This document shows, piece by piece, positions 21,601-33,899 of a stretch of 64,000 bases of DNA. The stretch comes from Halocafeteria seosinensis (Eukaryota > Sar > Bigyra > Bicosoecida). Position numbers and translations under genes: made by a program. The stretch spans positions 115,390-179,389 of the forward strand of contig LVLI01000146.1 of assembly GCA_001687465.1 (NCBI GenBank), given 5' to 3'. The notes beneath the pieces were generated by a model. It did not search any database. It saw only the letters and a program-made list of their open reading frames with translations, and had not been told where the DNA came from. Positions within the stretch are counted from its first letter, which is position 1. Each line of letters begins with the position of its first letter.

Positions 21601-24600
21601 GTTCATACCCTTGGTCCTCCCACGGTAAGTAAATCGAAGAAGTATATAGTCGCATCTATTCTTAAATTATCCGGTTTTGTTTTTCTTACCAGGTTCCTCC
21701 TGAACCTCCATTTCCCGCCAGAGATCTTTCCGGCTACTCTGAAATACCATACGCAACGTCCTTCTGGAAAGACTGCGAAAGCTTTGGTAATGCTGTTCCT
21801 CAGGATGGTTTTGACTTCGTTTTGAACACTGCGGGACAACATTTTTCCAAGGGAGTGGGGATAGACTGTGTATGGATTGATTGGAAAGAGGCGGAGCATG
21901 GAAACCACGATGCCCCTATTGGTGGGTATGAAGTCGGATGGCTTCACGTGACGAATGACAGTACTCTACCTGATGATGCAAGCGGTTGTCAAACTGTCAC
22001 TTGTACCGGTGGTTCAAAAGAGACTCGTATGTGTGTTCAGGGTATCAAACCAGCGTCCAAGGTTTCGTTTTGCGTACGCGCATGGAACGAAGTAGGGTTT
22101 GGTCCGTATAGCGACTTCTCGGAACCTGTGCAGCTGTTGCTGCCCCCGAAAATTGTACCCTCCTTACCAGTTTTTTGCGAAAAACGAGCTGCTGAGGCGA
22201 GCGACCTTATTGCTGGGTTTCAAGCTCTTTCTACCCTTGCTCAAGACAAGCTATTGGATGTGGTCTCGATCTTCGACACCTCTAGACTGGAGTTGTACAA
22301 TGGCACAGGATCGCATTCCCTGAAGCTTGTCGCGGACATTGCTTCTTGGGAGAAGGCTGGTGTCGATGAAGCACCATATGAAGCCGTGGCAATAGAGTAT
22401 GGGGGTGGCACGGAAGTTACTGACACGGAGGCTGCTGACGCCGACGCTCTGCAGGGAAGACTCTTCATTTCGCTTGAGTCTTTGCTTTATACTGATGGTG
22501 AAGTTAGTATAACGCAACTAGACCCTGGAGCAGCTTACGTTTTCTCTCAGCGATATTTCAGTGGAGCTGGTGTTGGCGAACGCAGTAGCTTTACATCTAA
22601 AATTCGAACTCTTGGAGCACCTGAGACCTTTTGTCCAAGTCCGGCTCCAGTAAAGGCTTCAGGAACCGCAATAGATGTGTGTATAGCTTCAGCGAATGAT
22701 TCCCGTTTTCTTAGGTGCGGATCAGCGGATGCCCCTTATGAGGGGTTTGAGATCGAATATGAAGGGACTCCCCTCGACGATAGTGATGGGTCCTCCACCC
22801 CAGACAGAATTCATACTGGTTCTTGTAGCCTCTGGCTATCCTCTGTTTCTGTAGTAAATTCTATCGAAGAGATGGACGGGACGAAGTCGCTGTCTTCCAC
22901 TGAGCACAATAGCGTGTGCGGCTTCTTGGTTGACGGAAGTCTGTATATTAGAATTCCTGGCTTACGCTCCCTTTATCGATATACTTCCCGGATTCGTCTA
23001 TTTAATAATTTCGGAAACTCCACATGGAGCGGCTGGTCGGAGCGGAATCGCCTTTCTACTACGCTAGGTCCTCCTCGAAACCCGCCATCGGGCATTAAAG
23101 TGGAAGGCATCACTCTAACCCAAGATGCCAGCATTAGTGTAGTGCCAGCAGAATTTGCGTTTGTTACTCTATACCCTCCAGTCTTAGGTGAATTTGAGGG
23201 GGCCATCGAGGGTGTTGCAATACGCCTCGTGGAAGTATCAACGAATAGTGGGGAGAATCTGAGTGAGTCGCTCAGCGGTTCCATCCCCGGAGAAGGCAGA
23301 AGCGAGAACGAAATCATGGAGCTGATCAGGGCTGTAGAAAGTGACCAAGCTAATAGAATAAGGAGCCTAAAGATCCCTCTATCGCGAGTGAGGGTGCTAG
23401 AGTCCGGTGCATATCAGGTCACGGTGCCAGATTTGGAACCGGGCTCTTGGTATTTTGTTCAGGCTTCTGCGTCAAACAAACTGGGCAACTCGCCGTTGAG
23501 TGCGTTAGAACCGGGAAGTTTATTCTTTGCAAGAGGCGTGCCTGTCAGCGTACATCTACCACCAGTTCTGTGTGAACGGAGTGCCAGAAGTTTAGTCATA
23601 GAGCACGGCAAAAGTGATCAACAAGATATAGTGGATGTTGTAAGAGAGTATCTCCAAAATTGCGATGGCACGCAGAAGACGGAATTACTCAATAGTGGTT
23701 GTCCAACACATGCAGTCTTTGATTGCTTTCGAAAGAGCTCTAAACGAGCTGTCATATGCTCGGAGGAAGCGGAATTGGCAGTTCCTGGAGATGAGCTAGT
23801 GGACGGCATAGGTAAAGTGCTCAAAGACGCGGCTCCTGAAACTGAGCCGGCATATTTGCCCTTTGTGGCGACCGCAGTAGCTCGGTTATTCTGCTATGCG
23901 AAGGTCCGAGTTCGAAATTTAATACCAGGAAATACCTATATAGTTGAGCAGCGATTTCAGAATGATACAGGCTCTAGCCTATCAAGCGCAGAATCGCTGG
24001 AGGCAACAACTGTTGCAGAACCCCTGGGCCCTCCTGAGACGGAGGACCTGGTCACTGAGGTAGAATCTAGTGAAGGCGTATACATGGCAGAAACTGTTGA
24101 ATCGTTGGATGAGCCGGATGAACAGTTTTTGCTCCCACCAGAGCCCAGCTTCAATATGGAAGCTGATACCAGTAGTGTGGAACACGTTGGCTTATACCAC
24201 TCCATAAATTTGAGTAACGTCGTAAAGTATCAAGATAGGTGCGTAGTCTCTGTCAGAATAGGTCTAGTTTCGGAAGCTGTGGAGAATGAGGAAGATGAGG
24301 AAGATGAAGAAGATGGTGGCGATGAGGCCAACGTATCATGGTTTATCACATGGCTGCTAGGCATGCAATACTATATTGATGCCAACTCTCCCGCCGCCCA
24401 ACTTTCTCTCCCTTTTCAAGACATTCTAGAGGCCATACCTGTGCGATCTCAGATCGATGAGTTCCGGCAACTGGTTAATGACCCGGCAAACTCCAGATGG
24501 ATGAACGAAAACAGCGAGGTGTCTGGCTTTAGTCGGATGGACTTGAGGTTCCTAATCTCACTGTCGGTTGCAACGGATGCTTCGTCTTCTCAATGGAGCT

Positions 24601-26132
24601 ATGATTTTGATCTTGCTCATCCGGAAAATGACCTTCGATCGGCGAATTTTGTGCTAACTCTATTGCCCTCAGATATCCCGGAAGGTGTAGGATCTACTGG
24701 TGATGATAGCGGAACCGAGGACATGGAACCGATACCGGGGGGTGCATCCACCTCGGCAGCTATCAGTTCTCAAAGTGATACGAACGATGCAACTGAATTG
24801 CATGCAACAAATGCCGGCGTAGGAGCTCAGCAGCAGTCGACAGAACACACAACAGAAACGGGGTATGAGTCTTCGGCGGCTACTGAGAAATACGCTAATG
24901 CAGGAGGGCAACACTCGCTAGATGCTGAGAATACTGCTGAGAAGGTGCACCATGTTGAAAATTCTGGCACAGCTACTACGCATGAACGTTGCGATTCGCC
25001 CGGAAATACTGGAGATGGAACGAGTGAGCGTCCTCCACAAAGACCTTTCCAAACCACATCTAGACCGACATTTGCTGGTGAAGAAAATGCAAACGCTGAT
25101 GAACGAGATCGTGTAGTGGAGGGTTCGGCACAAGCAGAGAAGCCTTGTTTCCAAAGGGCCAGTGAAGTAGGGTACGCTTCTACTGGTGGCACCCAGTCAA
25201 TTGAACAGGAGGTAGCTGCTACTGTTGCCCCCAGCAGTGAGAGTACCAATGTTGCACAGAACATGTCGGAGCGGGATGCTGCGCTCAATTTCTCGAATTC
25301 AGTTGTACTGGGCTCGCAACAAGCTGAACAAACATGCAACACCAAGACACCAGGGGAGGGGGAAATTTTGAACAAGTCCCATTATGGTGGTAAATCTGTG
25401 GTCACAAGGAATCGTGATGGCTTCCTAACAAGTAGAGAACCACCAGAAGCGCCAACAGGAGTCTCTGGAGATGGAGTTAAACAGCCTGAACGGTCTGTTG
25501 TTGCATCCGACGACCAGGACTTAATACGAGAGCCTCAGACGACTGGGAATAAAGAAGCGGGGGTGTACATGAAGGAGGATTCGAGTATTTCCGTCGGGCA
25601 AGCTGAGACACTCTCAGCACGACTTGTTGAGACGTCTGCCGCCTACGGAGCCGGAGAAACCAATCCACCAACTTCTGAAACTACTGCAGCTACTCAAACC
25701 GCTGGGAAAGTAATAACAGTGGAAGGTTCCCCAGTCCATTATGCTCAGCATACTAATGGCGACAAGATTGATGGGATTGGGCACGTGGAGGAAAGCTCTC
25801 CGGATGCGAGTGTTGAGCACGAAAAGCAAGAGCGAATGATAAAACAGCATTTGAAAGAAAAGGAATTGGCGATGTTTCAGTGCCCTCATTGTCACTCGCA
25901 TGTGGCTTCAGGAATGGGTTTTTGCAACTATTGTGGGTTACTTATTCCTTTCGGTTATGACGGAAATTCGGGCGATCCTCTTTATATGGTATCCCAAATA
26001 TCCTCCAACGACACGCGATTGAAGACTTGCTCTGTTTGCAGTGGTTCTTTGGCTGGCCATGAGCGTGTTCCTCGTTTTTGTATCCACTGTGGGGAGGAGC
26101 ATCTTACAGGACTTAGTCAAGGCGCAGAATGA
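18700..26132 (+). CDS. Giant NPF-motif / FN3-like-repeat / zinc-ribbon protein (2,454 residues)
   Basis: Two exons (18700-21624 and 21693-26132) encode 2,454 residues. I know no protein of this architecture. The N-terminal 200 residues are Gln/Pro/Ser-rich and contain four NPF tripeptides (7-9, 40-42, 81-83, 177-179), the motif bound by EH domains in endocytic and recycling adaptors. The bulk is a chain of degenerate fibronectin type III-like modules, recognisable from strand endings such as YNFRILSVNRFGYSS, SYVVRLCTHSQGNFSP-like and VRAWNEVGFGPYSDF, and from linkers such as TLGPPSKPP and LGPPRNPP. An acidic run (ENEEDEEDEEDGGDE) and about 400 residues of low complexity follow. The C-terminus has two four-Cys zinc ribbons (about 2372-2389 and 2421-2441; CPHC...CNYC and CSVC...CIHC). 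No signal peptide is seen, so it is probably a cytosolic scaffold. Confidence 0.8.
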
Positions 26133-26197
26133 ATAGAAGGTCCTTATTTTCAGCAGGTCTTCTGATGTGTTGCCAAGAAATTATGTCCGATTTCTGG

Positions 26198-27314
26198 TTA
26201 TACGAAGCTGAAATTCCAATCCCCTGGCTCAACGGTGTCAATCTCGCTGGTTTGAGGACGAGGCTCCGTAGAGGTTTGCGGTTCTCGGTGCAAAAACTCT
26301 AGGAGTTCCCTTTCAGGAGATGTCATATCGGATTCTCGAGATCCCCGAGAATAGGCAATGCTAAGGAGTCCGGTGAGTACAATGCCGAAACCGAAAAATA
26401 CTGAGCCTGCGTCCAATATCATCGTCGACCAGGCAGTCTCATCATACTGACTCCATTGAGCAGCTACCAACGACAGATGCGTTACTCTTTCCGACTTAAG
26501 GCATTCGTCTGGTTTTCTGTGGAATAGAGCGTTGAACCTATCCAAAGACTGGCGTGCGATTTGTGTTCCCAAATAGCTGTCAAGTTGAGTTGCAGCCCGC
26601 TTCAACAGGGTCTCAACGTAATTCCTACGGTTACTTTGCACTCCTAGTGCGACATTTATGACGGATTTCTCTGCTATGTTCAAGAGCAAAGATTTCTTAG
26701 AGAGGATATAGCCGCATATTGCAGTATCCGTGTATTCCTTACTGGCTATCTCCTTTACTCTCAAAACTGCTTCCCTGTCTGGACTCATTGCCGCAATGCG
26801 CACTGTATCCTCGTTTGGAGACGATACCGGAATGATAACCTGTGTATCGAAATGAGTTCAATCTCTTTGTTGAGCTTATGAATGTGATGATTGCACAATG
26901 ACGTACGAAGAAGCTCCATGTAAGCGATTCTTCATCTCTGCAAGCGGTGAAGGAGAACGACTCATTCGAAGGAAACAGCGATACAGTGACGGGAACATCC
27001 TCTTTTGAATAATTTAAGTCATTATCCTGTTCACCAGTATGTGTATGTAATGGGAAAATGAACCTGCATAGGAGACTTTTCTGTGGAAGGGAATTCTAAC
27101 TTCATGAGAATTCCACTCGTACCTACCCTTTCAGATGTATTATGTCTTCAGCTCCGACGGTAGACACGGCTCCAACAAGTGGTATGATAGTGCAGTCTAG
27201 ACTGCATAATAATGGTATATAGAGCATGACGATAGCTCGTAGTGTGGTCCGAACCCTGTCCCCTATTGCCATCTCCTTCGAAGAGAGGAATTCTTTCTTC
27301 CGATAACCATGCAT
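26198..27314 (-). CDS. Type I single-pass membrane protein, unknown family
   Basis: Three exons (27314-27127, 27063-26907, 26839-26198) join in frame to 328 residues. An N-terminal hydrophobic segment (AIVMLYIPLLCSLDCTIIPL), probably entered from the second Met at 27272, looks like a signal peptide. A lumenal or extracellular region of about 200 residues has a possible N-glycosylation site (NES in FPSNESFSFTACRDE). A membrane helix follows at about residues 262-282 (SVFFGFGIVLTGLLSIAYS). The acidic/polar cytosolic tail of about 45 residues ends DWNFSFV. I do not recognise the family. It could be an ER or Golgi cargo or receptor protein. It is convergent with the giant-protein gene, with 65 bp between the stops. 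Confidence 0.55.
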
Positions 27315-27869
27315 TAACAGTATCAGAACTCGACCAGAGCCACGTTATTCACTCTTATACAAGGACTCTTTGTCCAATACTCATGGGCTATAACGCAGCG
27401 ACGAGAATCTAATAATGCCTTCTGGACTATGGACTTGAGTACTCATAAATTCTTGCTCTGAATGAAGAATTCCTCTTAACTTCGTTTGCTTTCCCCACTA
27501 ATCTTTCCGGAATGAAACCCCCAATGCACTAATCTAGTACGTTTTATAAACACTCAGTTAACAAAATTAACCCCAATGGCATAAGTACGGATATCAGGAA
27601 TCATCGTGTTTTGTGTCCCGTTGCTACCAAGTTGAAGTCCGTTTCATTGCTCTTATTATATACATAATAGCTCCAAAATCATTTCTATTTATATACAGTG
27701 CCAAATATATATAAAAAATAAACATGTCGATATAAATCGTCATGTGATAGCGCTCATAGCAAAAACCAAAGGTCCGTAAGTCCTACCTGGAACTTGAGCT
27801 TCCCGGGAGCATTATGGCTCTTTATACATGTAATACAGCTATCTTTTTCGCTTCACTAGTACATAAAGA
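27315..27869. other. Intergenic, partly AT-rich
   Basis: About 555 bp between divergent genes, with AT-rich stretches around 27650-27730. It probably carries both promoters. No RNA gene recognised. Confidence 0.5.
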
Positions 27870-28247
27870 ATGATGCCAACTTCTTCAAGATTCCTTATTG
27901 GCTTCGTGGTGATAATCGGGCTAGTCTTGCAGACGGAAGGAACGCGCTTTAGGGTGGACTGCGCAGTCAAAGATTGCCCTTCAGGAGAATGCGTTTTCTC
28001 CAAGTGTACAAGTCCTGTTCACTGCACAGGAGGGAAGTGTAGATTTGTCAGCTGTCAAGAACCAGTGTGCGAAGGTGGTCAATGTGAAATTGTCAGCTCG
28101 TGGAATGGAATGTGCCCTGGAGGCAGGTGTGACTTTATTGACTCCAAAACAAAAGTCAGCCACGTGAATTGCAAAGGTGGGAAATGCAAAGAGAATGGTT
28201 CAGATATGTTCAAGTCCCAACACAAAAGGCAAGGCGAAATATACTGA
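27870..28247 (+). CDS. Small secreted Cys-rich protein with C-x-G-G-x-C repeats
   Basis: This intronless 125-residue frame opens at ATG. A clear signal peptide (FLIGFVVIIGLVLQTEG) ends near residue 25. The mature part is five repeats of about 17-24 residues built on C-x-(S/G)-G-x-C: CPSGEC, CTGGKC, CEGGQC, CPGGRC, CKGGKC, several followed by an aromatic or aliphatic residue and Ser/Asp. Nearly all cysteines lie in the repeats, which suggests a disulfide-laddered extracellular or wall peptide. I know no named family for it. The tail is Lys/His-rich and polar. It converges with the coronin gene. Confidence 0.75.
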   Translation: MMPTSSRFLIGFVVIIGLVLQTEGTRFRVDCAVKDCPSGECVFSKCTSPVHCTGGKCRFVSCQEPVCEGGQCEIVSSWNGMCPGGRCDFIDSKTKVSHVNCKGGKCKENGSDMFKSQHKRQGEIY

Positions 28248-28345
28248 GACAAACGAGTTATTCAACTGATGTATCTTTCCTAACTTCTCACTATTTATCT
28301 TTTGAGTAATCGAGAACTACGCAACGTACACAAGCTACCCTATGC

Positions 28346-30222
28346 TTACGTTTTGTTGGCTAATTCGGCCTTAAGGGACGCATTCTCCAATTCGAGCTGC
28401 TTGATTTTATCCCTGGCCTGGTTTAATGCGTCTTCAAGCTCCTGTACTCGCTTTTCGTCGCCACCGCTCTTGGCTCCACTGTTCTGAGCGGAAGCCGACT
28501 CGGCTTTCTTGCTGGGGCTCAGCTTGAATTGAGCCTGTTTGGAGACTGTTTCATTCTTGGCAGGGTCCAACGACATCTTTTTCATGGAACCGTTCTTTCC
28601 GTTGAACCAATCACCAGCCTCAATTGCCGGTACACCGGCGAAAGTGTCGGGGAAAATATCCTCTTGGAATCCTTCACTCTTCCTCGGCACAATAAATCCC
28701 ATTGGCTCAATCGAGTCAGATGTAAGTTTATAGAAGCGGGCGATCTCGCATTTCATTATGTTACAGGCCCGTTTGGGAGCCATAGCCAGTCCTTTGCATG
28801 GAACGCTGGTCCTATGCTCTGTTTCAGACGAAAAGGTGTCCAGTGAGTGTTATGCCATTTTGGATGTTATCAGCTCCGGAAACAATACTTACCAGCTGTA
28901 AGGTGGATATATGGGGAATCATCGACAAGTTCGAAGACCCGAATGTTTCCATCTCCCTGTAAATTGAAAAAGCTACTCGTGAACCGGAACTAGAAGGTCA
29001 ACTTTGCCTATCTGACTTACTTTTCCTGCAAGGTAGAGCAGTCGCGTATCCTCATCGTAAAATGGCATCAAAACGCCGGCTGACTGATCCAACTCGGTAT
29101 GGAAGAATGGTTCTGACAAGTTGCGAAGATCCCATCCTTTTACTTCACGTTTGGATTGTTTCGTGAACCCAGTACTAATGATTTGGTTCCGTTCTCCGAC
29201 GAACTGGAGCTTGGAAGACTTGGCTCCTTCGTGTGCATTCCAACTCTGTATTTAACCCGGGAGGGAGTCGGGGGTAAGGGAAGCAAGCTCACACCAGCCT
29301 ATGCAGCGGTAATACTTACATGAACGACGGAAGATTGCCGAGGATCGAGAATCCTGGTTGTTTTATCCTTACAAGTGGTCCCCAAGTACTGACCAGTGTA
29401 ATCCCAAACCACATCTTGAATCAAACCCCCGAAGTCAGACAAAGTGACTTTATCTTCGGTCTTTTCTGCGTCCCAAACTTTGACTGTGTGGTCCTTCGAG
29501 GCACTTGCTACTACATTATTTGCTACTGGATTGGCTGCTAATAATGTCGTCGGTTTGTTGTGGCCCTTCATAAACGCAACCGCTTCCGTCTTTTCTTGGA
29601 GCCCTTCGTCGGGAACCTGCCAAATGCCAACCGTGCCATCATCACTTGTGGAGTACATCATATTGTCATTGAAGGGGTTCCATCTCGTATCATAAACGGA
29701 CCCAGCATGCCCGCAAAGAGTAGGTGCATCACGAGGAACTTTCCCGACTTGATCCCGGCGAAGCACGAGGATGGGCCCTCCTCCTCCTCGTACTGGAACG
29801 CTCACAAATTTTCCATTGGCTTGCACATAGTAATGGTCACCTGGTGTGACGGACAAATCGAGCCCGGTATATTGGTTTTCAGGCTTTTCCGGTTCGCAAA
29901 AGATATGCCTGCATTACAGCAGGACACGTTAAAATGGATATGCGGGCAGTCGGAAAACAACAAAAAGGGAAACTAGGGGTGCACCAAAGAGGCTCGCTCT
30001 TCGTTCAACCTGAGACCCTCAAACCCAACCATTGCCCCGGTGAAGGGGTCCAAATCATCCGTAGTTACTCTTTCCCTAGTGATAATCTCCTTTCATTACC
30101 CGACGTCCTTGTACAAGATCGCAGTGACGGGAGTGCTCTTTTCGGTGGATTCTCAAAGTGGAGACCCCGTTTTGCTCATCTACATACCTGAATTTTGAAG
30201 CACGGACGAAACGAGACGACAT
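28346..30222 (-). CDS. Coronin (WD40 actin-regulatory protein)
   Basis: Coronins bind F-actin and Arp2/3 and regulate actin turnover. Five exons (30222-30188, 29908-29320, 29245-29021, 28956-28893, 28818-28346) give 461 residues, the standard short-coronin length. The start MSSRFVRASKFRHIFCEPEK is the typical coronin N-terminus and exists only after splicing. WD40 blades follow (GHAGSVYDTRWNPFND, GHNKPTTLLAANPV, VVASASKDHTVKVWDAE). Then comes the conserved coronin extension (LAMAPKRACNIMKCEIARFY) and a C-terminal coiled coil (ELEDALNQARDKIKQLELE), expected to trimerise the protein. The first intron, about 279 nt, is long for this genome and may hold regulatory sequence. It is divergent from the AP-1 gamma gene. 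Confidence 0.95.
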
Positions 30223-30853
30223 CGTATATGGTGTTGCAACTAAATTTTGCTTCCCAGCGAAAACAGCAACAGAATAAAGCTGTACTGTGTCAAAATGTCA
30301 AGGAGGAATGTAGGCTGAATTGGACGGGTTTTCGAGCTCTTTTCCTCCCCGTTATACACAGACGAGTAGTAAAATTTGTTGCAAGAGATTGGCCAAGAGG
30401 GCAACAGGTGATACTAAACAAAACACACAGAAACACTCGTCCAATCACTAGAAATGCTGCTATATACGCTTTCGCGTTTCCGTTACCGTCCCGACACCGA
30501 CATGGACGGGAGCGTCCCGAAGAGGCCCGACCACGGTGCGGCTCCCAGCCGCACCAACCGAAGTGAAAGGAAAGATGGACGCCTCTGGAAACCACTTTCG
30601 CGTTTGGCAATGGTCTCTTTATCAAGGAAAGAAGAATTCTTGAATGCATTTATAAGAATTCGTTTTCTTCTTTTTCCATTCATTGTATTATACTTTTCCT
30701 TCTCTGTGTACTCTGTAAGAGAACTTCCCTGTCTGTCTCTTCCCCAGGACGTACAGGGAGCTCCAATACAGAGAGACCCACACATTTCTTATACTACACC
30801 GCTTTAATAGTGGAATTTCATGGGGGCATTCGTATCATAATTAAGAATCCAAA
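30223..30853. promoter_or_regulatory. Shared upstream region of coronin and AP-1 gamma
   Basis: 630 bp between divergent ATG codons. Several open frames cross it on both strands, but none has family resemblance or an ATG context that I trust. It is likely a paired promoter region. Confidence 0.45.
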
Positions 30854-33790
30854 ATGACTATGTCAATGCGCGATTTGATACGCTCGGTCCGAGCGTGCAA
30901 GACGGCCAATGAAGAGCGAGCCACCATTTCCAAAGAGCTGGCCTATATACGGACCATGGTGAAAAACGAGGACCAGCGATACCGTGAGCGTAACATGAAT
31001 AAATTATTATATATGCATATGATGGGATATTCCACGGATTTCGCTCAAATGGAATGTGTTAGACTGATTGCAAGCTCCAATTTTGCTGAGAAAAGAACGG
31101 GGTATCTGGTACGTGCACCTTGGTTGAGCACTATTATGCACGTACCTCACATGTATTATTATTGTTGGACAACTGTCATGCAGGCTATGATGATTTTGCT
31201 GGATGAAGAATCGGAAGTCCTGAGATTGGCTACGAATTCAATCCAACAGTACGTGAATATTGCCCATTTCCTGAATGCCATTGTGGAGTGGCTGACTTTG
31301 TTTGATACAGAGATTTGAACTCCCGATATCAATACGTCGTGGCATTGGCATTGACGACATTATCAAATATTGGCAGCACTGATATGCTACGGGATTTAGC
31401 CAAAGATATAGACAAACTACTGAAGTCCCAGAACCACTACGCCCGCAAAAAAGCTGCCATTTGTGCCATTCGGCTCTTCCAAAAGTGCCCAGATATGATG
31501 AATGACTACGTTACACGCGTTATATCACTGATGACGGATAGGAATCATTGGTACGTTGTGTGTTTGCCATAGTTGTTTGTCCGAAGTGTAATAGCCCCAT
31601 TTGACCGCAGCGTGCTGCTTTCTGGTATCACATTGATGGGAGACATGATCAAATTAAAGCCTAATCTGAGTAAGAAGTTCGCGAAATTGGTACCAGCTCT
31701 TTCGAAAATTCTAAAGAAGCTTATTAGCGTGACTAACTCACCGGACTATTCTATTGGGAACATTACCGACCCTTTCCTTCAAGTGGGTAGCAACTCCGGC
31801 TGGAGCTGAACAGAACCTCGATTATGGGTGATGTTCTCTTTTATTCTGGTTTACAGGCAAAGATCCTCAGGTTGATGTGTTACATTGGAGAAAGGGAACC
31901 GTCCACGCTGGAAAACTTGAACGACTCTCTGGCTAATGCTGCTACCAACACGGATTCATCCAAATCAACCGGACATGCAGTATTATACGAATGCGTTAGA
32001 ACCATCGTCTCTGTGGACTGCGAAAGTGGCTTAAGGACCCTAGCTGTCAATTTACTAGGAAGATTTCTGGTCCGTAAAGACAATAATGTCCGTTATGTTG
32101 CCTTGTCGACGTTGCGAAGAATAGTAGACTATGACGATGAAACCGTGAAAAGACATCGGAGTACAATCGTCGATTGTTTGCGGGATCCGGACGTTTCAAT
32201 TCGCAGACGAGCACTGGAACTTGTCGTCGCACTAGTAGACGACGAAAACGTGAAGAGCCTTACCGGTGAAATGTTGAACTATTTAATTGTGTGTGATAAG
32301 AATAGCGCTGCTGAATTGTGCCTGAAAATTGCTACTACTGCTCGAAAATTTGCACCATCATTAAGGTGGGAAATCGAGGTTCTGATGACTGTCTACTCGG
32401 TATCAGGTAACTACTGCAAGAGGGAGATTTTTGCTCGGTTAATTTATCTTATAGGGAAAGCTGAAGAAAAGGATCATCGTGGAATCGTCCACAAGATGTT
32501 CACGAAGGCTATCGAGGACCTCGATCTTCCTGAAATACAAGTAAGTCATGCTCTATATTTTGGCCTTGATCTAGATACTGTGTGCATCCCGGGTCGCAGA
32601 TTGACTTCATCCACGCCGCCATCTGGTGTATTGGCGAATATGGTGAATTGCTCCTTGAAGATCCTCCAGAAGAATCACCCGAAGAGGTCGATGTTGCTGG
32701 GAATCGTGGCTCCAAGCAGACAGAGAATGATATTGTTGGACTAATCTTACGCGTCTTGAGGCATCATGAAGCCACGACCACGACGAAAGCTATGAGTCTC
32801 TCGGCGTTGATGAAACTCATGGCTAGATTCAATGACCCGGAAGTCCTGACCGAAATTAAGCGAACTATTAAGGGTTTCCGAAACTCTCTCGATATGGAAT
32901 TGCAACAAAGAGCTGTGGAATACGATGTCCTGGCGTCCGAAATGAGCAATGCAAGTGATCTCAGGAGAAAACTGCTGGCTAGAATGCCTGCGATGGCCGA
33001 GGACACGTTGATGAAACGAAGTGGACTGACTACTACAGATATCAATGAGGCCGCCAATGCTCTGGACGCCAGTGGCTCCGAGCAGCAAATGGATATTTCT
33101 CGAGGCACCGGTGGACAAAGTGTGACCCAGAACGGTTCAGCTGCCTCTGCTCAAGATAGCAGCGAGGTTAACACGCCAGAAGATGATTCCCTAATTGATA
33201 TATTTGGTCCATCCGTAAGTACTGGTGCGAGCAGTAGCGGCGCCGCTGCCGTCGCAAGCGTGGGTATTGACGACCTTGGAGACCTCTTCGGCACTTCCAA
33301 TGAAAACGGGTCGGCTCCGAATCGGCAGATTCAGACAGCAGTTTATCCACAGGGCAACGGTGGTAACATCGGTGGTGCTCAACAAGGTGAACCGCATACG
33401 CAGGGTCAAGGGAATAAGAGATTACCGAGTATTGTGGCACATGAAGATTCTCGACGGGGCGTAAAGATCATCTTTGATTTGGCCAAGCCTTACGGCGAGA
33501 ATAACGAAGTGACAGATATCCGTGCCAGAGCTTCATGTTCCTCGTCGCATCCGCTGGAAAACTTTAAAATGCTTGCTGCAGTACCGAAGTCTATGAAAGT
33601 GGTCATGAAGGCTGCTTCGGGAGAGCGACTGGAAGCTAACGGCACCAATGAAATTACGCAGAGAATGCGAGCAAACAACCCTCAATATCAATCCAAGCCT
33701 CTCGCTATGAAGCTGAAAGTATCTTTTACTCAAAATGGAGAGAATCACGAAGAAGTCGTCACTGTATCAAATTTTCCCGAAGGGACCTAA
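30854..33790 (+). CDS. AP-1 clathrin adaptor complex gamma subunit (gamma-adaptin)
   Basis: Gamma-adaptin is the large subunit of AP-1, which sorts cargo into clathrin vesicles at the trans-Golgi network and endosomes. Six exons (30854-31108, 31184-31248, 31311-31550, 31611-31782, 31857-32540, 32600-33790) give 868 residues. The N-terminal trunk is highly conserved (MRDLIRSVRACKTANEERA, MHMMGYSTDFAQMECVRLIA, LNSRYQYVVALALTTLSNI). A Gly/Ser/Ala-rich hinge carries an acidic, hydrophobic patch (DDSLIDIFGPS) resembling a clathrin-box-like motif. The C-terminal ear domain is present (VKIIFDLAKPYGENNEVTDI through VSNFPEGT). Trunk sequence and ear distinguish it from AP-2 alpha and AP-3 delta. Confidence 0.95.
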
Positions 33791-33899
33791 ATGAGATTTG
33801 CTCCACAACGTCTTCAGTAGGGTAACATTGAGATGAGTTGTTAGAGTTGTATAAACTGGTGGTATTGACATCACTAAGCAACAAATACACAGAACCAAG

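Noticed and set aside
30195-30807. Several open frames on both strands between coronin and AP-1 gamma
   Set aside because: No ATG context, splice pattern or family resemblance; they overlap one another in a promoter-like gap.
32747-33118. Antisense frames of more than 110 codons under AP-1 gamma
   Set aside because: These are shadows of a strongly conserved coding exon; composition follows the sense codons.
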